This document shows, piece after piece, positions 44,240 to 53,629 of a DNA stretch of 64,000 bases. The stretch's first letter is position 1, and every line of letters starts with the position of its first letter. The stretch is from DASQZT01 sp963728965 (GTDB lineage Bacteria > Acidobacteriota > Terriglobia > Bryobacterales > Bryobacteraceae). Under the pieces are notes generated by a model. That model had not been told where the DNA came from and ran no database searches. It saw only the letters and a list, made by a program, of their open reading frames with translations. The stretch is taken from contig CAVSMH010000006.1 of the NCBI GenBank assembly GCA_963728965.1, positions 992,001 through 1,056,000 on the forward strand, written 5' to 3'. The translations under genes and the position numbers were made by a program.

Positions 44240-45504
44240 TTCGCCTTGCCCTTCTCTTCCGGTTTCTCCGCTTCCGGTTTCCCGCCGGGTGGAACGACGC
44301 GCACTTTGGCCTTATCCTCGAGCCCCACGCCGCCGACGGTGACCACCTGCTCACCCGCGGAGACACCGCTGGCGATCTGCACCTGGTCGCCTTCGCGGAT
44401 TCCGACTTCGACCGGTTTCCGGCGGGCCGTGTTGTCGGAAACTGAAATGACCGCCGTACCGCCTTCCTCTCCGGGCAGGATGGCCGCAGCGGGAACGACG
44501 ACCGCGTCTTTGATGGTGGCCACCATCACCTTCACGCGCACGCTGGCGCCGGGTTTGAGGCGCTCGCCGGGATTATCGGCCTGCACCCAGACCTGGACCG
44601 TGGTGGTCGCCGGATCCGTGGCGGGACTCACTACCGTGACCCGGCCAGGCACCTCGAAGGACTGATCGGCCAGCTTGACGTTTGCGGGATCGCCCACTTT
44701 CACGCGGTATGCCTCGGTCTGGGGCACGTTGGCCCGTGCCACCACGCGTGAGATGTCCATCACCGTCATGAGCGGGGTTCCGGCGCTGGCCATCTCCCCG
44801 GCGTAGAGCGGCCGGTCGGCCACCACGCCGCTGACGGGGCTGCGCACTTCCGAGTACGATACCTGCGCTTCGGCGGAGCGGTACTGCCCCTGGGCCGCTT
44901 CCGACTGCGCCCTGGCGCCCTTGATCTGCTCCTCTTTGCCGACGCTTTGGAGAGCGCGCAGGTGTTCCCGGGCGGCCTCCAACTGCCCTTTCGCCTGGGC
45001 GTACGCCACCCGCGCCTCGTCCACCAGTTTGCGCGCGATGGCGCCTTCCTTGAGCAATTGCTCTCGGCTTTCGAGGAGCTTCTGTGCGGCGTCCAGTTGC
45101 TGCTGCCCGGACTGGACATCGGTGGCCGCCTTGGTCATAGCTTCCGGAATAGTGGCGTTCTCGGTGCTCCGGAGGTTCGCCTCCGCCTGGTCCACCTGCG
45201 CTTTGGCGGCGGCCGCCGCGGCCACCAGGTCGCGATTTTCGAGGACCGCCACCACCTGGCCCTGCTTCACGGGGTCGCCGCGATTGACGTAGAACTTCTG
45301 CACCGGCGCACTGATCTTGGGCGTGATGGCCGACTGATCGACGGGATACAGGACGGCATCCGCTTCCACATAGCGGTGGACGGTGGCCCGGGTGACCGGC
45401 GCCACCTGAACCGGAGCGACCGGCTCGGCCTCTTTCTCCTCCGGCTTGGAGCAGCCGCAGGCCACGGCCAGAAGAGCGCCAACAATCCAGGCTTGTCGGT
45501 TCAT
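44236..45504 (-). CDS. RND efflux periplasmic adaptor (membrane fusion protein)
   Basis: 422 residues. Lipobox-like start (LLAVACGCSKPEEKEAEP) suggests a lipoprotein. Lipoyl half-domains flank a long coiled-coil hairpin (about 85-205: AAKAQVDQAEANLRSTE, DAAQKLLESREQLLKE). Beta-barrel and membrane-proximal domains follow (GDPANVKLADQSFEVPGRVTVVSPATD). It links the RND permease to the TolC-like channel. The stop overlaps the permease start, and its own start directly follows the outer-membrane gene's stop with no gap. Confidence 0.92.
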   Translation of the reverse strand: MNRQAWIVGALLAVACGCSKPEEKEAEPVAPVQVAPVTRATVHRYVEADAVLYPVDQSAITPKISAPVQKFYVNRGDPVKQGQVVAVLENRDLVAAAAAAKAQVDQAEANLRSTENATIPEAMTKAATDVQSGQQQLDAAQKLLESREQLLKEGAIARKLVDEARVAYAQAKGQLEAAREHLRALQSVGKEEQIKGARAQSEAAQGQYRSAEAQVSYSEVRSPVSGVVADRPLYAGEMASAGTPLMTVMDISRVVARANVPQTEAYRVKVGDPANVKLADQSFEVPGRVTVVSPATDPATTTVQVWVQADNPGERLKPGASVRVKVMVATIKDAVVVPAAAILPGEEGGTAVISVSDNTARRKPVEVGIREGDQVQIASGVSAGEQVVTVGGVGLEDKAKVRVVPPGGKPEAEKPEEKGKAK

Positions 45505-46902
45505 CTAAAACACCCCTGTCAGGGCCTGCAGGTTGGCGAGCGCGACCCGGTACCGCACCAGGCCGTCGTCATAGGCATTGCGCGCCTGCACCAGCGTGTT
45601 CTGGGCGTCCACCACCTCCAGCACCGTCGCCTCTCCCGCCTGGTAGCGTTCGATGGTGAGGCGCAGGCTCTCCGCGGACAGTTCCACAGTATGGCGTAGC
45701 GATGCCGTTTGGGACGATGCCACCTGCGCCTCGGCATAAAACTGGTTGATTTCGGAAAGCAGTTGCCGCTGGGTGAAGCTCAAATCGTACCGCGCCTGCT
45801 GCAATTGCAGCTCCGCCTGCCGCACCTTGCTGCGTGCCGCACCCCACGTCCAGATGGGAATGGTAAGCTGGGCCTGCGCCACGGAACCGAGCAGCCGCTG
45901 GTGCTCCGGGTTGTAGATCGCCACCTGGTTGGCGTTGAGTCCGTAAAAATAGTCGAACGAGAGCGAGGGAAGAAGTGCCGCGCGGGCCGAACCGAGCGCG
46001 TGGGTCTGTTGCTCGACCAGCCCCTGCGCGGCGCGCATCTCGGGATTGCCGCTCCCGGCGCGTGCCTGCAGCTCGGCGAACGCCGGCAGCGGCCGGATCG
46101 CTTCCAGGTCGTCCTGCAAGGTGAACTCCTGACCGTAGTTAGGAAACAGCAGCACCCCGAAACCGAGGCGGGCCTTCTCCAGCGCCAGTTGCGCGTCCTC
46201 GCCTTCTCTTTGCCGCATCTCCACCTGGATCTCGGCCTTGATGACGTCGGCGTGAGCCACCTCGCCGCCGCGCTCCTGCTTTTGGGTGATATCCAGAACT
46301 TGTTGGGCCTCTTTCAGGCTCTGCTGCGCGTTGGCGAGTTTGCGCTGCGCCGCCACCATGCCGTAGTAGTTCTGGGTGACGGTTCCCACCAGGCCGCGCA
46401 CGGCGATGTCCGCCCTTGCCCGCGCCAGGACCTCCGCGGCGAGCGCCCGGCGATAGTCGGCGCGCTTGACCGGGTTGTAGATCTCGGCGTGAACGATGGC
46501 CTGGTTGTTGTAGACGTGCGGACCGTCGTTGGAAACGAACACGCCGCTGGGCGTGCCGTTCGGCTCGGTATATATGTACTGGCTGAACGCGTTCAGGCTT
46601 GGCAGCAGCCCGGCCCGGGCCTGCACCGCGTCCTCGTGCGCCAGTTGCGCGGCGAAGGTGGCGGTATAGACCTGCTGGCTGTACACTTGCGCCCGTTCGA
46701 GCGCACTGGCGAGCGTCAGCGCCATGGACACCCCGGGCACCGGCTGGGCGAGCCCGGACGGCAGGGGCACGGGCTGTTGCCCCGGTTTCGGCACGGGAGT
46801 GGTCTGCTGAGTTCCTCGCGGCGCCTGCCGCTCTGCTGGAGGCGCGACCTGCGCCCGGCAAACACCCCCCAGGAACAACAGAATGATCAGGATATACGGC
46901 AT
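45505..46902 (-). CDS. TolC-like outer-membrane efflux channel
   Basis: 465 residues. Signal peptide (YILIILLFLGGVCRAQ), a Pro-rich linker, then two OEP repeats of the helical barrel (ALERAQVYSQQVYTATFAAQLAHEDAVQARAGLLPSL; FTQRQLLSEINQFYAEAQVASSQTASLRHTVELSAESLRLTIERYQAGEATVLEVVDAQNTL). It is the exit duct of the tripartite pump encoded with the next two genes. 51 bases separate it from the sensor kinase upstream. Confidence 0.92.
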   Translation of the reverse strand: MPYILIILLFLGGVCRAQVAPPAERQAPRGTQQTTPVPKPGQQPVPLPSGLAQPVPGVSMALTLASALERAQVYSQQVYTATFAAQLAHEDAVQARAGLLPSLNAFSQYIYTEPNGTPSGVFVSNDGPHVYNNQAIVHAEIYNPVKRADYRRALAAEVLARARADIAVRGLVGTVTQNYYGMVAAQRKLANAQQSLKEAQQVLDITQKQERGGEVAHADVIKAEIQVEMRQREGEDAQLALEKARLGFGVLLFPNYGQEFTLQDDLEAIRPLPAFAELQARAGSGNPEMRAAQGLVEQQTHALGSARAALLPSLSFDYFYGLNANQVAIYNPEHQRLLGSVAQAQLTIPIWTWGAARSKVRQAELQLQQARYDLSFTQRQLLSEINQFYAEAQVASSQTASLRHTVELSAESLRLTIERYQAGEATVLEVVDAQNTLVQARNAYDDGLVRYRVALANLQALTGVF

Positions 46903-46953
46903 CGGAACCCCCAGTATAGGTTTGACGAGATGAACAGAGGATGAATCAGACCC

Positions 46954-48333
46954 TCACCGCGGCAACGTGACGGTAAAGACGCTTCCTTCGGCGGGCCGGC
47001 TGCTGAGTGCCACCGCGCCTTGGTGCGATTCGGCGATCCACTTCACAATCGAGAGGCCCAGACCGAATCCGCCGGCTTCGCGCGACCGCGCTTTGTCGAT
47101 GCGGTAAAAACGTTCGAAGACGTGGGGCGCCTCTTCGGGCCCGATCCCCACCCCGGTGTCGCGGACGCGGAGGCGCAACTCCGCCGGCTCCGCATCGAGC
47201 GACGCCGAGACCCGCCCGCCGGGCGGAGTGTAGCGGATGGCATTGTCGAGCAGGTTCACCACCAGGCGCCGCAGCAGTTCCTCGTCGCCGCGAAACGGAA
47301 TGTCCGGGCCGCCGGAGCACTCGAGTTGAATGTTGCGCGCCAGGGCCGCCGCCTGTGCGGAGCGGCACGCTTCGGCGAGCAGCTCGTTGAAATAGAATTC
47401 GCGAACTTCCAGCCGCACATGCCCGGCATCGGCGCGCGCCAGATTGAGCAGGTCGTCCACCAGGCGCGAGAGACGCCGCGATTCGTCCAGAATGATGGCC
47501 AGCGACTCGCGATACTCGGCGGCGGGCCGGTCCTGCACCAGGGCGACATCGGCTTCGCCCCGAATCACCGCGATGGGCGTTCGCAGCTCGTGCGAGGCAT
47601 CCGCGACAAATCGCCGCATGCTCTCGAAAGACTGGTCGAGCCGCGAAAGCAGTTCGTTGAAGGAGGCCGCGAGGGTTTGCAATTCTTCGGCGGCGCGTCC
47701 GATTTCCAGGCGGGTGTGGAGGGTTGCGCCGCCGATCCGCCGCGTCTGTTCCGCCATCGATCGCAGCGGCGCGAGGCTGCGGCTGGCGAGCAGGTAGCCG
47801 CCCGCCGCGGCCATCCCCACCAGGAACGGCAGCCCGAAGAAGATCGCGCGTCGCGCCACCTGGAGGCTGGCGATGACCGTGTCCAGGGGTTCGGCCGCGA
47901 TCACGAAGTAAGCGGGCAGCGACCGATGCACCGCCGCGCGGGCGCCGTTGGCACCCCATTGTTCCATCGCCAGCACCACCTCGGGCGTACCTGCCGCGGC
48001 GGCACGCGCAGCCACTGCGGCCAGTTCCGCCAGCGGCGCCGAGGCACTCGCCCCCAGCACCCGGCCCCCGGCCAGCACCGCCACGGCCCCGCCGCTGAAC
48101 CGCATTTCGGATACCGTTTCGGCAGCCGCCTTCACCGCGTCGCCGTTCATCTCCACCAATTCGTCTTCGAACAGCGCGGCGGCTGTGTCCGCGTGCGTTC
48201 TCAAGGTCTCATCCAGGTGCGTCAGCATGGCCTTAGATAGCACCCGGTACAGCGACAGGCTGAACAACACCAGCAGCAGCGTGAAGAACGCCACGTACCA
48301 CGCGGTGAGGCGGAAGCGCAGGCTGTTAACCAT
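46954..48333 (-). CDS. Two-component sensor histidine kinase
   Basis: 459 residues. Two membrane spans (about residues 12-32 and 160-180) bound a periplasmic sensor domain, then HAMP, then HisKA with H-box ASHELRTPIAVIRGEAD, and the ATPase with N box LLDNAIRYTPPGG, G1 DTGVGIG and G2 GFGLGLSI. The layout is of the CusS/QseC/TctE type. It overlaps the response regulator by eight bases and is followed by the efflux operon, which it likely controls. Confidence 0.92.
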   Translation of the reverse strand: MVNSLRFRLTAWYVAFFTLLLVLFSLSLYRVLSKAMLTHLDETLRTHADTAAALFEDELVEMNGDAVKAAAETVSEMRFSGGAVAVLAGGRVLGASASAPLAELAAVAARAAAAGTPEVVLAMEQWGANGARAAVHRSLPAYFVIAAEPLDTVIASLQVARRAIFFGLPFLVGMAAAGGYLLASRSLAPLRSMAEQTRRIGGATLHTRLEIGRAAEELQTLAASFNELLSRLDQSFESMRRFVADASHELRTPIAVIRGEADVALVQDRPAAEYRESLAIILDESRRLSRLVDDLLNLARADAGHVRLEVREFYFNELLAEACRSAQAAALARNIQLECSGGPDIPFRGDEELLRRLVVNLLDNAIRYTPPGGRVSASLDAEPAELRLRVRDTGVGIGPEEAPHVFERFYRIDKARSREAGGFGLGLSIVKWIAESHQGAVALSSRPAEGSVFTVTLPR

Positions 48334-49012
48334 CGGCGGCGCCCCCGGCCGACATGAGGTAGCCCTCGCCTCGCCGGGTATGAATGAGCCGGAGGCTGTA
48401 GCCCGTGTCCAGCTTGTGGCGCAGGCGCCTCACGTACACGTCGATGATGTTGGAAAGCGGGTCGAAGGACTCGTCCCACACGTGCTGGGCGATCTGTTCC
48501 CGGCCGACGACGCGCCCCTGGTTGAGCACCAGGAATTCCAGCAGGGCGTACTCTTTGGCAGTCAGGCTGACCGCTTTGCCCCCCCGGGTGACCGCATGAC
48601 TCGCGGTGTCCAGGGTGAGATCGGCTACCCGCGCCACGGGCGGGCGCGGAGCGCCGGTGCGCCGGGCGAGGGCGCGCAGGCGGGCGAGCAGCTCCTTGAA
48701 GTCGAAGGGCTTAACCAGGTAGTCGTCGGCTCCGGCATCGAGGCCCGACACCCGGTCATCCACCACATCGCGCGCGGTCAGCATGAGAATGGGCGCGCGA
48801 AAACCCGAGGCGCGCAGTTCCCGGCACACGGCATAGCCATCGCGCCGCGGGAGCATGACGTCGAGGATCACGAGATCGTACTCGTTGACCGCCGCCTGGT
48901 AGAGAGCCTGCTCGCCATCGCCGGCAATGTCCACGGCGTAACATTGCTCGCGCAGGCCTCTGGCGATGAAGCCGGCCACGCGCGACTCGTCTTCCACCAG
49001 CAGGATGCGCAC
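48326..49012 (-). CDS. OmpR-family response regulator
   Basis: 228 residues. Receiver: acidic DE in VEDE, phospho-acceptor Asp in LVILDVMLPRRDG, Thr in MLTARD, Lys in YLVKPF. Trans_reg_C winged helix (about 130-225) with LTAKEYALLEFLVLNQGRVV and IDVYVRRLRHKLD. Pairs with the following kinase. It starts 2 bases after the rnc stop, so it is co-transcribed with rnc and the TPR gene, an unusual mix of regulon and housekeeping gene. Confidence 0.93.
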   Translation of the reverse strand: MRILLVEDESRVAGFIARGLREQCYAVDIAGDGEQALYQAAVNEYDLVILDVMLPRRDGYAVCRELRASGFRAPILMLTARDVVDDRVSGLDAGADDYLVKPFDFKELLARLRALARRTGAPRPPVARVADLTLDTASHAVTRGGKAVSLTAKEYALLEFLVLNQGRVVGREQIAQHVWDESFDPLSNIIDVYVRRLRHKLDTGYSLRLIHTRRGEGYLMSAGGAADG

Positions 49013-49014
49013 GC

Positions 49015-49773
49015 CTACTCAGCCACGGCAGGGTCGGCCGACTGTGCCCGGAGCAAGCGCTCGTAGACGCCGCGAGCCGCTCGCTGCGCGGCTACCTTCT
49101 TGGTGCGCCCTTCGGCCTGGCCGCTCCACTCCTTGCCAACCCGCACCTCCACGGTGAAGGTTTTGGAATGCTCCGGGCCGCGCTCCCGTACGATTGTGTA
49201 CCGAGGCTGGGGCAAACGGCGGGCCTGCGCCAGTTCCTGGAGCGCGCTCTTGAAATTCTCGATGGCCGGCTGGATGTCCGTGCCCGCCTCCTCATCGGCC
49301 GAGATCGGCGCATCGAGGACATGAGCGCCCACGAAGCACCGCGCCGCCTCCAACCCGCCGTCCAGAAAAATGGCCGCGATGACGGCTTCCAGGCCATCTA
49401 CCAGCAGGGTCTTCTTCGACCGGCCGCCGCTCATTTCCTCACTGCGACCGAGGTCGAGAAAGCTGCCGATGTCCAGCCGCCGCGCCACGCCGTGCAAGTG
49501 GGCGGCACTGACCAGGTGGGCTTTCTGCCGCGAAAGTTCTCCCTCCCGGTACTCCGGGTAACGGCGCACCAGCGCCTCGGCGATGAGGAAGCCGAGCACG
49601 GAATCGCCCAGGAACTCCAACTGCTCGTTGTCGTCCACCGGAGATCCGGTGCAAGCGGCACGCAACTCGTTGGCCAGCGAACTGTGGGTGAGCGCGCGGC
49701 GCGCCAACTCCTGGTCAGAGAAGCGATAGTCGATTCTCGACTCCAACGTTGCCAGGTCCGCGCGCATGGACAA
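49015..49773 (-). CDS. rnc: Ribonuclease III
   Basis: 252 residues. Catalytic signature NEQLEFLGDSVLGFLIAEAL (residues about 48-67), the second acidic site in DGLEAVIAAIFLDGG, and a C-terminal double-stranded-RNA-binding domain (about 165-240: ENFKSALQELAQARRLPQPRYTI, KKVAAQRAA). Processes rRNA and structured mRNAs. Lies between a TPR gene (3-base gap) and the response regulator (2-base gap). Confidence 0.95.
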   Translation of the reverse strand: MSMRADLATLESRIDYRFSDQELARRALTHSSLANELRAACTGSPVDDNEQLEFLGDSVLGFLIAEALVRRYPEYREGELSRQKAHLVSAAHLHGVARRLDIGSFLDLGRSEEMSGGRSKKTLLVDGLEAVIAAIFLDGGLEAARCFVGAHVLDAPISADEEAGTDIQPAIENFKSALQELAQARRLPQPRYTIVRERGPEHSKTFTVEVRVGKEWSGQAEGRTKKVAAQRAARGVYERLLRAQSADPAVAE

Positions 49774-49776
49774 GAG

Positions 49777-50598
49777 TTACTTTTTACCCTGCGACGCCGC
49801 ATTCTTGATCTGCTGCGCCGCCTGCCGAATCTGTGGATGGAGGTTGGCGTCGGCCAGCAGCTTGTCGCAAATGGCCGCGGCTTCGGTGTTGTTTCCCGCC
49901 AGCTGATAGGCGGAGGCCAGCCGTACCTGGAAGGCAGGCTCTTGCGGATCACCCTCGGTGGCGGTCTTGAACTCGGCGATAGCCACATCGTACTTCTTGC
50001 GGTCGAGCGCCACCAGGCCGAGGCCGTTGTGGGCGCGCGCCGTCAGGAACTTCTTGGCGTCTTCCCATTGCGCATCGCTGAGCTGCGGATTGGGCTTGGC
50101 CACGGTCTTCAAAGTCTCGATGGTGCCGTTGAGATATTTGTCCGCGCGGGTGAGTTTGTCTTCTTTATCCAGGTCGTTTTCGCGCGTGCGCTGCGCCAGC
50201 ATCTCTCCCAACGCCAGCGACGCCTGAAAGCTCTTGGGGTTGACCTCGAGGGCGCGCTCGTTGAAGATTTGGGCTTTGTCCAGGTCGCCCTTCATCTGAT
50301 ACGCCTGGGCCTCCGCCAGAAAAGCGCTCTCTTTGAACATGCTGTCGGCGTACTTGTCCACCAACTCTTCCGCGTTCTTGATGACCGCGTCGGGATTGTT
50401 CTGAGACTGCGCCTGGAAGAGCGCAATGACCACCTGGGATTCACCCGGCGACTTGGCTCCCGGGACCATCTGCTGGCCCTGTTGCTGCCCCTGCTGTTGT
50501 CCCTGAGGCTGTCCCTGCTTCGACTGCTTGGACTGTGCCATCAGGGCCGGAACACCGGTCGTCACAGCAAGAATACCGGCAAGTATGACTCGTTTCAT
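49777..50598 (-). CDS. Exported TPR-repeat protein with Gln-rich linker
   Basis: 273 residues. Signal peptide (RVILAGILAVTTGVPALMA), then a low-complexity QGQPQGQQQGQQQGQQ stretch at about 27-42, then TPR-type helices (ALGEMLAQRTREND, ARAHNGLGLVALDRKKYDVAIAEFKTATEGDPQEPAF). Likely a periplasmic scaffold. It starts 25 bases after the larger TPR gene's stop. Function beyond protein binding is unknown. Confidence 0.75.
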   Translation of the reverse strand: MKRVILAGILAVTTGVPALMAQSKQSKQGQPQGQQQGQQQGQQMVPGAKSPGESQVVIALFQAQSQNNPDAVIKNAEELVDKYADSMFKESAFLAEAQAYQMKGDLDKAQIFNERALEVNPKSFQASLALGEMLAQRTRENDLDKEDKLTRADKYLNGTIETLKTVAKPNPQLSDAQWEDAKKFLTARAHNGLGLVALDRKKYDVAIAEFKTATEGDPQEPAFQVRLASAYQLAGNNTEAAAICDKLLADANLHPQIRQAAQQIKNAASQGKK

Positions 50599-50623
50599 TG
50601 CAGAAAACTCCTTCGATCGTTAC

Positions 50624-52090
50624 TTACGGTTTCGAACTTTGCAGGCCCTGTTGCGCCTCCCGACGCGCCAGATCCGACGCGCCATCGACTTTCAAAGCAT
50701 TCTGGAACTGTTGGGCGGCCTGCTCGCGATCACCCGCGGCCAAAGCCAGCCTTCCCAGGAACACCATGGCCCAGGCCTTCACGAACGGCTCGGGCTGCAA
50801 TTCCAAAGTCTTTTGAAACAGACGCTCCGCGGTTTCCGGGTCTTTCTGCAGAGCAGCGATGCGCGCCAGGCCGTAGTAGGCCGACGCATGCATCGGTTTT
50901 TGGTCCGTCTGCCGCAAAACTTCCAGGAAAAGCGTCTTGGCATTATCGAGATCGCGCTTGGAGTAGCGGTCCTCGGCATCGGCCAGGGTCTTGGCGGCGC
51001 CGGTGACCGGCGCGGGCGGAGGCGGAGGCGCGACCTTCACCGTTTTAGCGGGGGCGGCTTCGGTGCGGAATGAGACGCTCGCCATGCGCGCATCTTCCTT
51101 CACCAGATCGATGGCGCCCACCAGGTCCGGATAATACACCTGCATGGAGGCTTCCTGCTTCTCGTACGCGGGCAGCTTCTCAGCGAAAAACGGCGTGAGG
51201 ATGAATCCTTCCAGAAATGCCTCCTGCACTTTCCCGGGCTCGCGGTCGAGGCGCGCTTCGACGGCTTTGATCAGCGATTCGGTGGCCAATTGGAGGAAAT
51301 CCTGCTTGAAGTTGTCGCCCAGCGCCGGCGCACGCAAGGCGTGATCCGCCAGCCCCTGCTTGCGCTCCAGAATCTCCTTATTGCGGGTGGCCATGGGGTC
51401 GAGCAGGTAGTGCAGGTACGCGTGGCGCACATCGAAAACGCGCAGGTCGGGCGACGGCGTGATTACGATGGTGTATTCGTTGGCATAGCTCCGCGTCTGG
51501 ACGATATTCGGCGGCGCCTGCAGGGCGATGTAAATCTGAAAATGCCGTCCGCGGAAACCGGACGTCTGCTGGCGAAGATACGCATTGACCTGCGTCACGG
51601 CATCGGTTACCGGGCCGTGATACCGCTCGATGTACTGATCAATGGCGCTTTGCGAGCGCCTCCAAAGATCCTCCAGTCCTGCCTCTTGGTAGAACTGCGA
51701 CAACAGCTTGGAAAGTCCGGTGAGGGGACCAACATCCGGCGGGACTTCCACCTCCCGCATCTTCATTTCGAAGTTCGGCGGGCCATTCGCCGACAGCGCG
51801 AAGGAAATGTACTGGCTGAGGGTCTGGGCATCGGTCCGCTTGCGGTGGCTGGCAAAAAACTCCTTGAGGGCAGGAAGCGAGGGAATGCTGCGTTTTTCCA
51901 ACTCCGTGCGAATCGCATTGCGCAAGGGATGATTGTGAGGCGACGCGAGGTCGGCATCGTATCCCGCCAGGTTGAGGGCGGCCATCACGGTAAACAGTGC
52001 CGGGCTCGCATCCAGTTGTCCGATTTCCGGCGTATCTGCGCGGGCTGCGATAACCGCGGCCAGGAAAGCTACTAAAACAAAACGGTACAA
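50624..52090 (-). CDS. Exported TPR protein with uncharacterised N-terminal domain
   Basis: 488 residues from a TTG at 52090 (AGGCGG lies six bases upstream; no ATG or GTG precedes the signal peptide LYRFVLVAFLAAVIAARA). Residues about 25-330 are an uncharacterised domain with a His/Tyr-rich stretch (FDVRHAYLHYLLDPM, as in some metallopeptidase-like folds, but without HEXXH). After a Pro-rich linker come three TPR units (DAEDRYSKRDLDNAKTLFLEVLRQ, AWAMVFLGRLALAAGDREQAAQQFQNAL). Probable envelope assembly factor; role unproven. Confidence 0.7.
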   Translation of the reverse strand: MYRFVLVAFLAAVIAARADTPEIGQLDASPALFTVMAALNLAGYDADLASPHNHPLRNAIRTELEKRSIPSLPALKEFFASHRKRTDAQTLSQYISFALSANGPPNFEMKMREVEVPPDVGPLTGLSKLLSQFYQEAGLEDLWRRSQSAIDQYIERYHGPVTDAVTQVNAYLRQQTSGFRGRHFQIYIALQAPPNIVQTRSYANEYTIVITPSPDLRVFDVRHAYLHYLLDPMATRNKEILERKQGLADHALRAPALGDNFKQDFLQLATESLIKAVEARLDREPGKVQEAFLEGFILTPFFAEKLPAYEKQEASMQVYYPDLVGAIDLVKEDARMASVSFRTEAAPAKTVKVAPPPPPAPVTGAAKTLADAEDRYSKRDLDNAKTLFLEVLRQTDQKPMHASAYYGLARIAALQKDPETAERLFQKTLELQPEPFVKAWAMVFLGRLALAAGDREQAAQQFQNALKVDGASDLARREAQQGLQSSKP

Positions 52091-52364
52091 AGATATCCGC
52101 CTAGAATGATACCAGTCTAGCGTACTCGCGGACCGCTGAAGAAGCACCTGCGGCCCGTTTCCGCCTCGATCGCAGTCTGCAATATACTGCGGAAAACGGC
52201 CCGGCGGCAACCGACCCCACGTCGATCTGCTGTGGCTTTGGATTGGCCCCGAGGGAGTGGAGGCATACGACCTCGCGGGCACAACCTAAACCGAAAGCAC
52301 GCGGCCGGCGATGCGAAGACCGCCAACCGCGCGCTTTCCGATTCCGTGGTCCGCGACCGGACGA
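52091..52364 (-). other. Structured intergenic stretch, no gene seen
   Basis: 274 bases between two TPR genes. It contains a strong hairpin: GGCCCGTTTCCGC (52152-52164) against GCGGAAAACGGCC (52189-52201), twelve pairs with one bulge. An inner alternative GCAGT / ACTGC shares its loop. It could be a 5' leader element of the TTG-started gene or an unrecognised small RNA. Confidence 0.4.
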
Positions 52365-53168
52365 CTACTTCTGGTCGGCTACGATGCCGCCGACGTTGCC
52401 TTTCTTTTCGGCCTTCTCTTTCTTAGTGGCCAGGGCTTTGTCCACCCAGCTATCGGCAACCTTGATTTCGTTTTCGTATTCGGCCTTCGAGTCCGCCAGA
52501 TCGGCACGTTCACGGACGAGGAGGTTTTCGTAGGCCATGGCATCATCATAGTCGGGCCGCAGTTGAAGCGCCGTGTCGAGCGCATGGAGCCCGCCATTGA
52601 TCACCGGCAGGTACTTCGCCTTGAGTTCCTCTTTGACTTTCTTGTCCTTGATTGGCCCCGGGTCTTCCTGCTTCATGCCCAGATTCGCGCGCGCTGTGCC
52701 GTAGGCGGGGTACCACTTCGACCAGGCAATAAAGCCCAGGCTGTAGTAGGCATCCGCGTTACTAGGATCGACGCCGATGAGCTTCTCGTACCACTGCTGG
52801 GCTTCGTCCCACTTCTTCTGGTTCAGATAGAGCGAAGCGATCGACGCGATGGCGACCTTGTCCTTCGGAGTCTGTTCCAGAACCTTCATGAACTGGTCAT
52901 GCGCAGCTTCAGCCATCTGGTTGTTTTCGGGAGAATCCGCTCCGGGGATGTATTGCTGCATGTAAGCCGTGGCGAGATAAAGGCGCGCCACGGGGAAGGA
53001 CGGATCCAGTTCGACGGCCGTTTTGAAATGCTCGACGGCCTCGGGGTACTGGGCATTTTTGAACGCCTGGACGCCCTTATTGAGGTGATCGCGCGATCTC
53101 AATTTCTCGCATCCGGCGCTAAAGAGCGCCAAGGCCGCTACGGCGATAACAAATGTAAGTTTGCGCAT
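52365..53168 (-). CDS. TPR-repeat lipoprotein
   Basis: 267 residues. Lipobox LFSAGC (Cys near residue 20), then TPR units (LNKGVQAFKNAQYPEAVEHFKTAVELDPSFPVARLYLATAYMQ; ASLYLNQKKWDEAQQWYEKLIGVDPSNADAYYSLGFIAW). The ATG overlaps the ExbD stop by one base (TGATG), so it belongs to the TonB-ExbBD operon. Probably a periplasmic scaffold; function not known. Confidence 0.85.
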   Translation of the reverse strand: MRKLTFVIAVAALALFSAGCEKLRSRDHLNKGVQAFKNAQYPEAVEHFKTAVELDPSFPVARLYLATAYMQQYIPGADSPENNQMAEAAHDQFMKVLEQTPKDKVAIASIASLYLNQKKWDEAQQWYEKLIGVDPSNADAYYSLGFIAWSKWYPAYGTARANLGMKQEDPGPIKDKKVKEELKAKYLPVINGGLHALDTALQLRPDYDDAMAYENLLVRERADLADSKAEYENEIKVADSWVDKALATKKEKAEKKGNVGGIVADQK

Positions 53169-53596
53169 CACTGGCCTGCCTCCACTTTGGCGGTCATCAA
53201 GCCGACCTTATCAATACCCGCTCCATGGGCGATGTCGATCGCTTTGGCCACGTACTGAAACTCCAGGCCAGGATCGCCCTTCACGAACACGACTCGCTCG
53301 GCGCGCGTCTTGAAAATATCCGAAAGACGGGACTGCAAATTCGCCTCATCGATCGGATCCTGGTTGATCATGAACTTGTGATCTTTGTCAATCACGATGA
53401 CCACGGTGCGCTGGTCGGACGTATTGGGGGGCTGGTTGGGGGGTGGAGGCTGGGGCACGAGGGCCTCAAGTCCCTTCGGCGTGAGCGGCGTGATCACCAT
53501 AAAGATAATGATCAGCACCAGCAGAACGTCGATCATGGGCGTCATGTTGATGTCAGATTTTGGACCACCACCGGGTCCGCCGACTGCCATTGCCAT
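53168..53596 (-). CDS. ExbD/TolR-family protein, second copy
   Basis: 142 residues. One N-terminal membrane span with the functional Asp (SDINMTPMIDVLLVLIIIFMVITPL, Asp near residue 24), then a periplasmic domain with the family's ILVALDKD-like strand (VVIVIDKDHKF). Couples proton flow to TonB through ExbB. Distinct from the next copy, so a two-ExbD system as often seen in Bacteroidota and Acidobacteriota. Confidence 0.92.
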   Translation of the reverse strand: MAMAVGGPGGGPKSDINMTPMIDVLLVLIIIFMVITPLTPKGLEALVPQPPPPNQPPNTSDQRTVVIVIDKDHKFMINQDPIDEANLQSRLSDIFKTRAERVVFVKGDPGLEFQYVAKAIDIAHGAGIDKVGLMTAKVEAGQ

Positions 53597-53629
53597 AAAA
53601 ATTAAACTCCTTAGAAAAAGATGTTCCGG

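Noticed and set aside
49168..51006. A 612-codon plus-strand open frame across rnc and two TPR genes
   Set aside because: It is antisense to three well-supported genes and has no family motifs; GC-rich codon use often leaves such open shadows.
52110..52330. 6S RNA in the intergenic gap
   Set aside because: The stretch is structured, but I could not match the closing stem and central bubble expected of 6S RNA.
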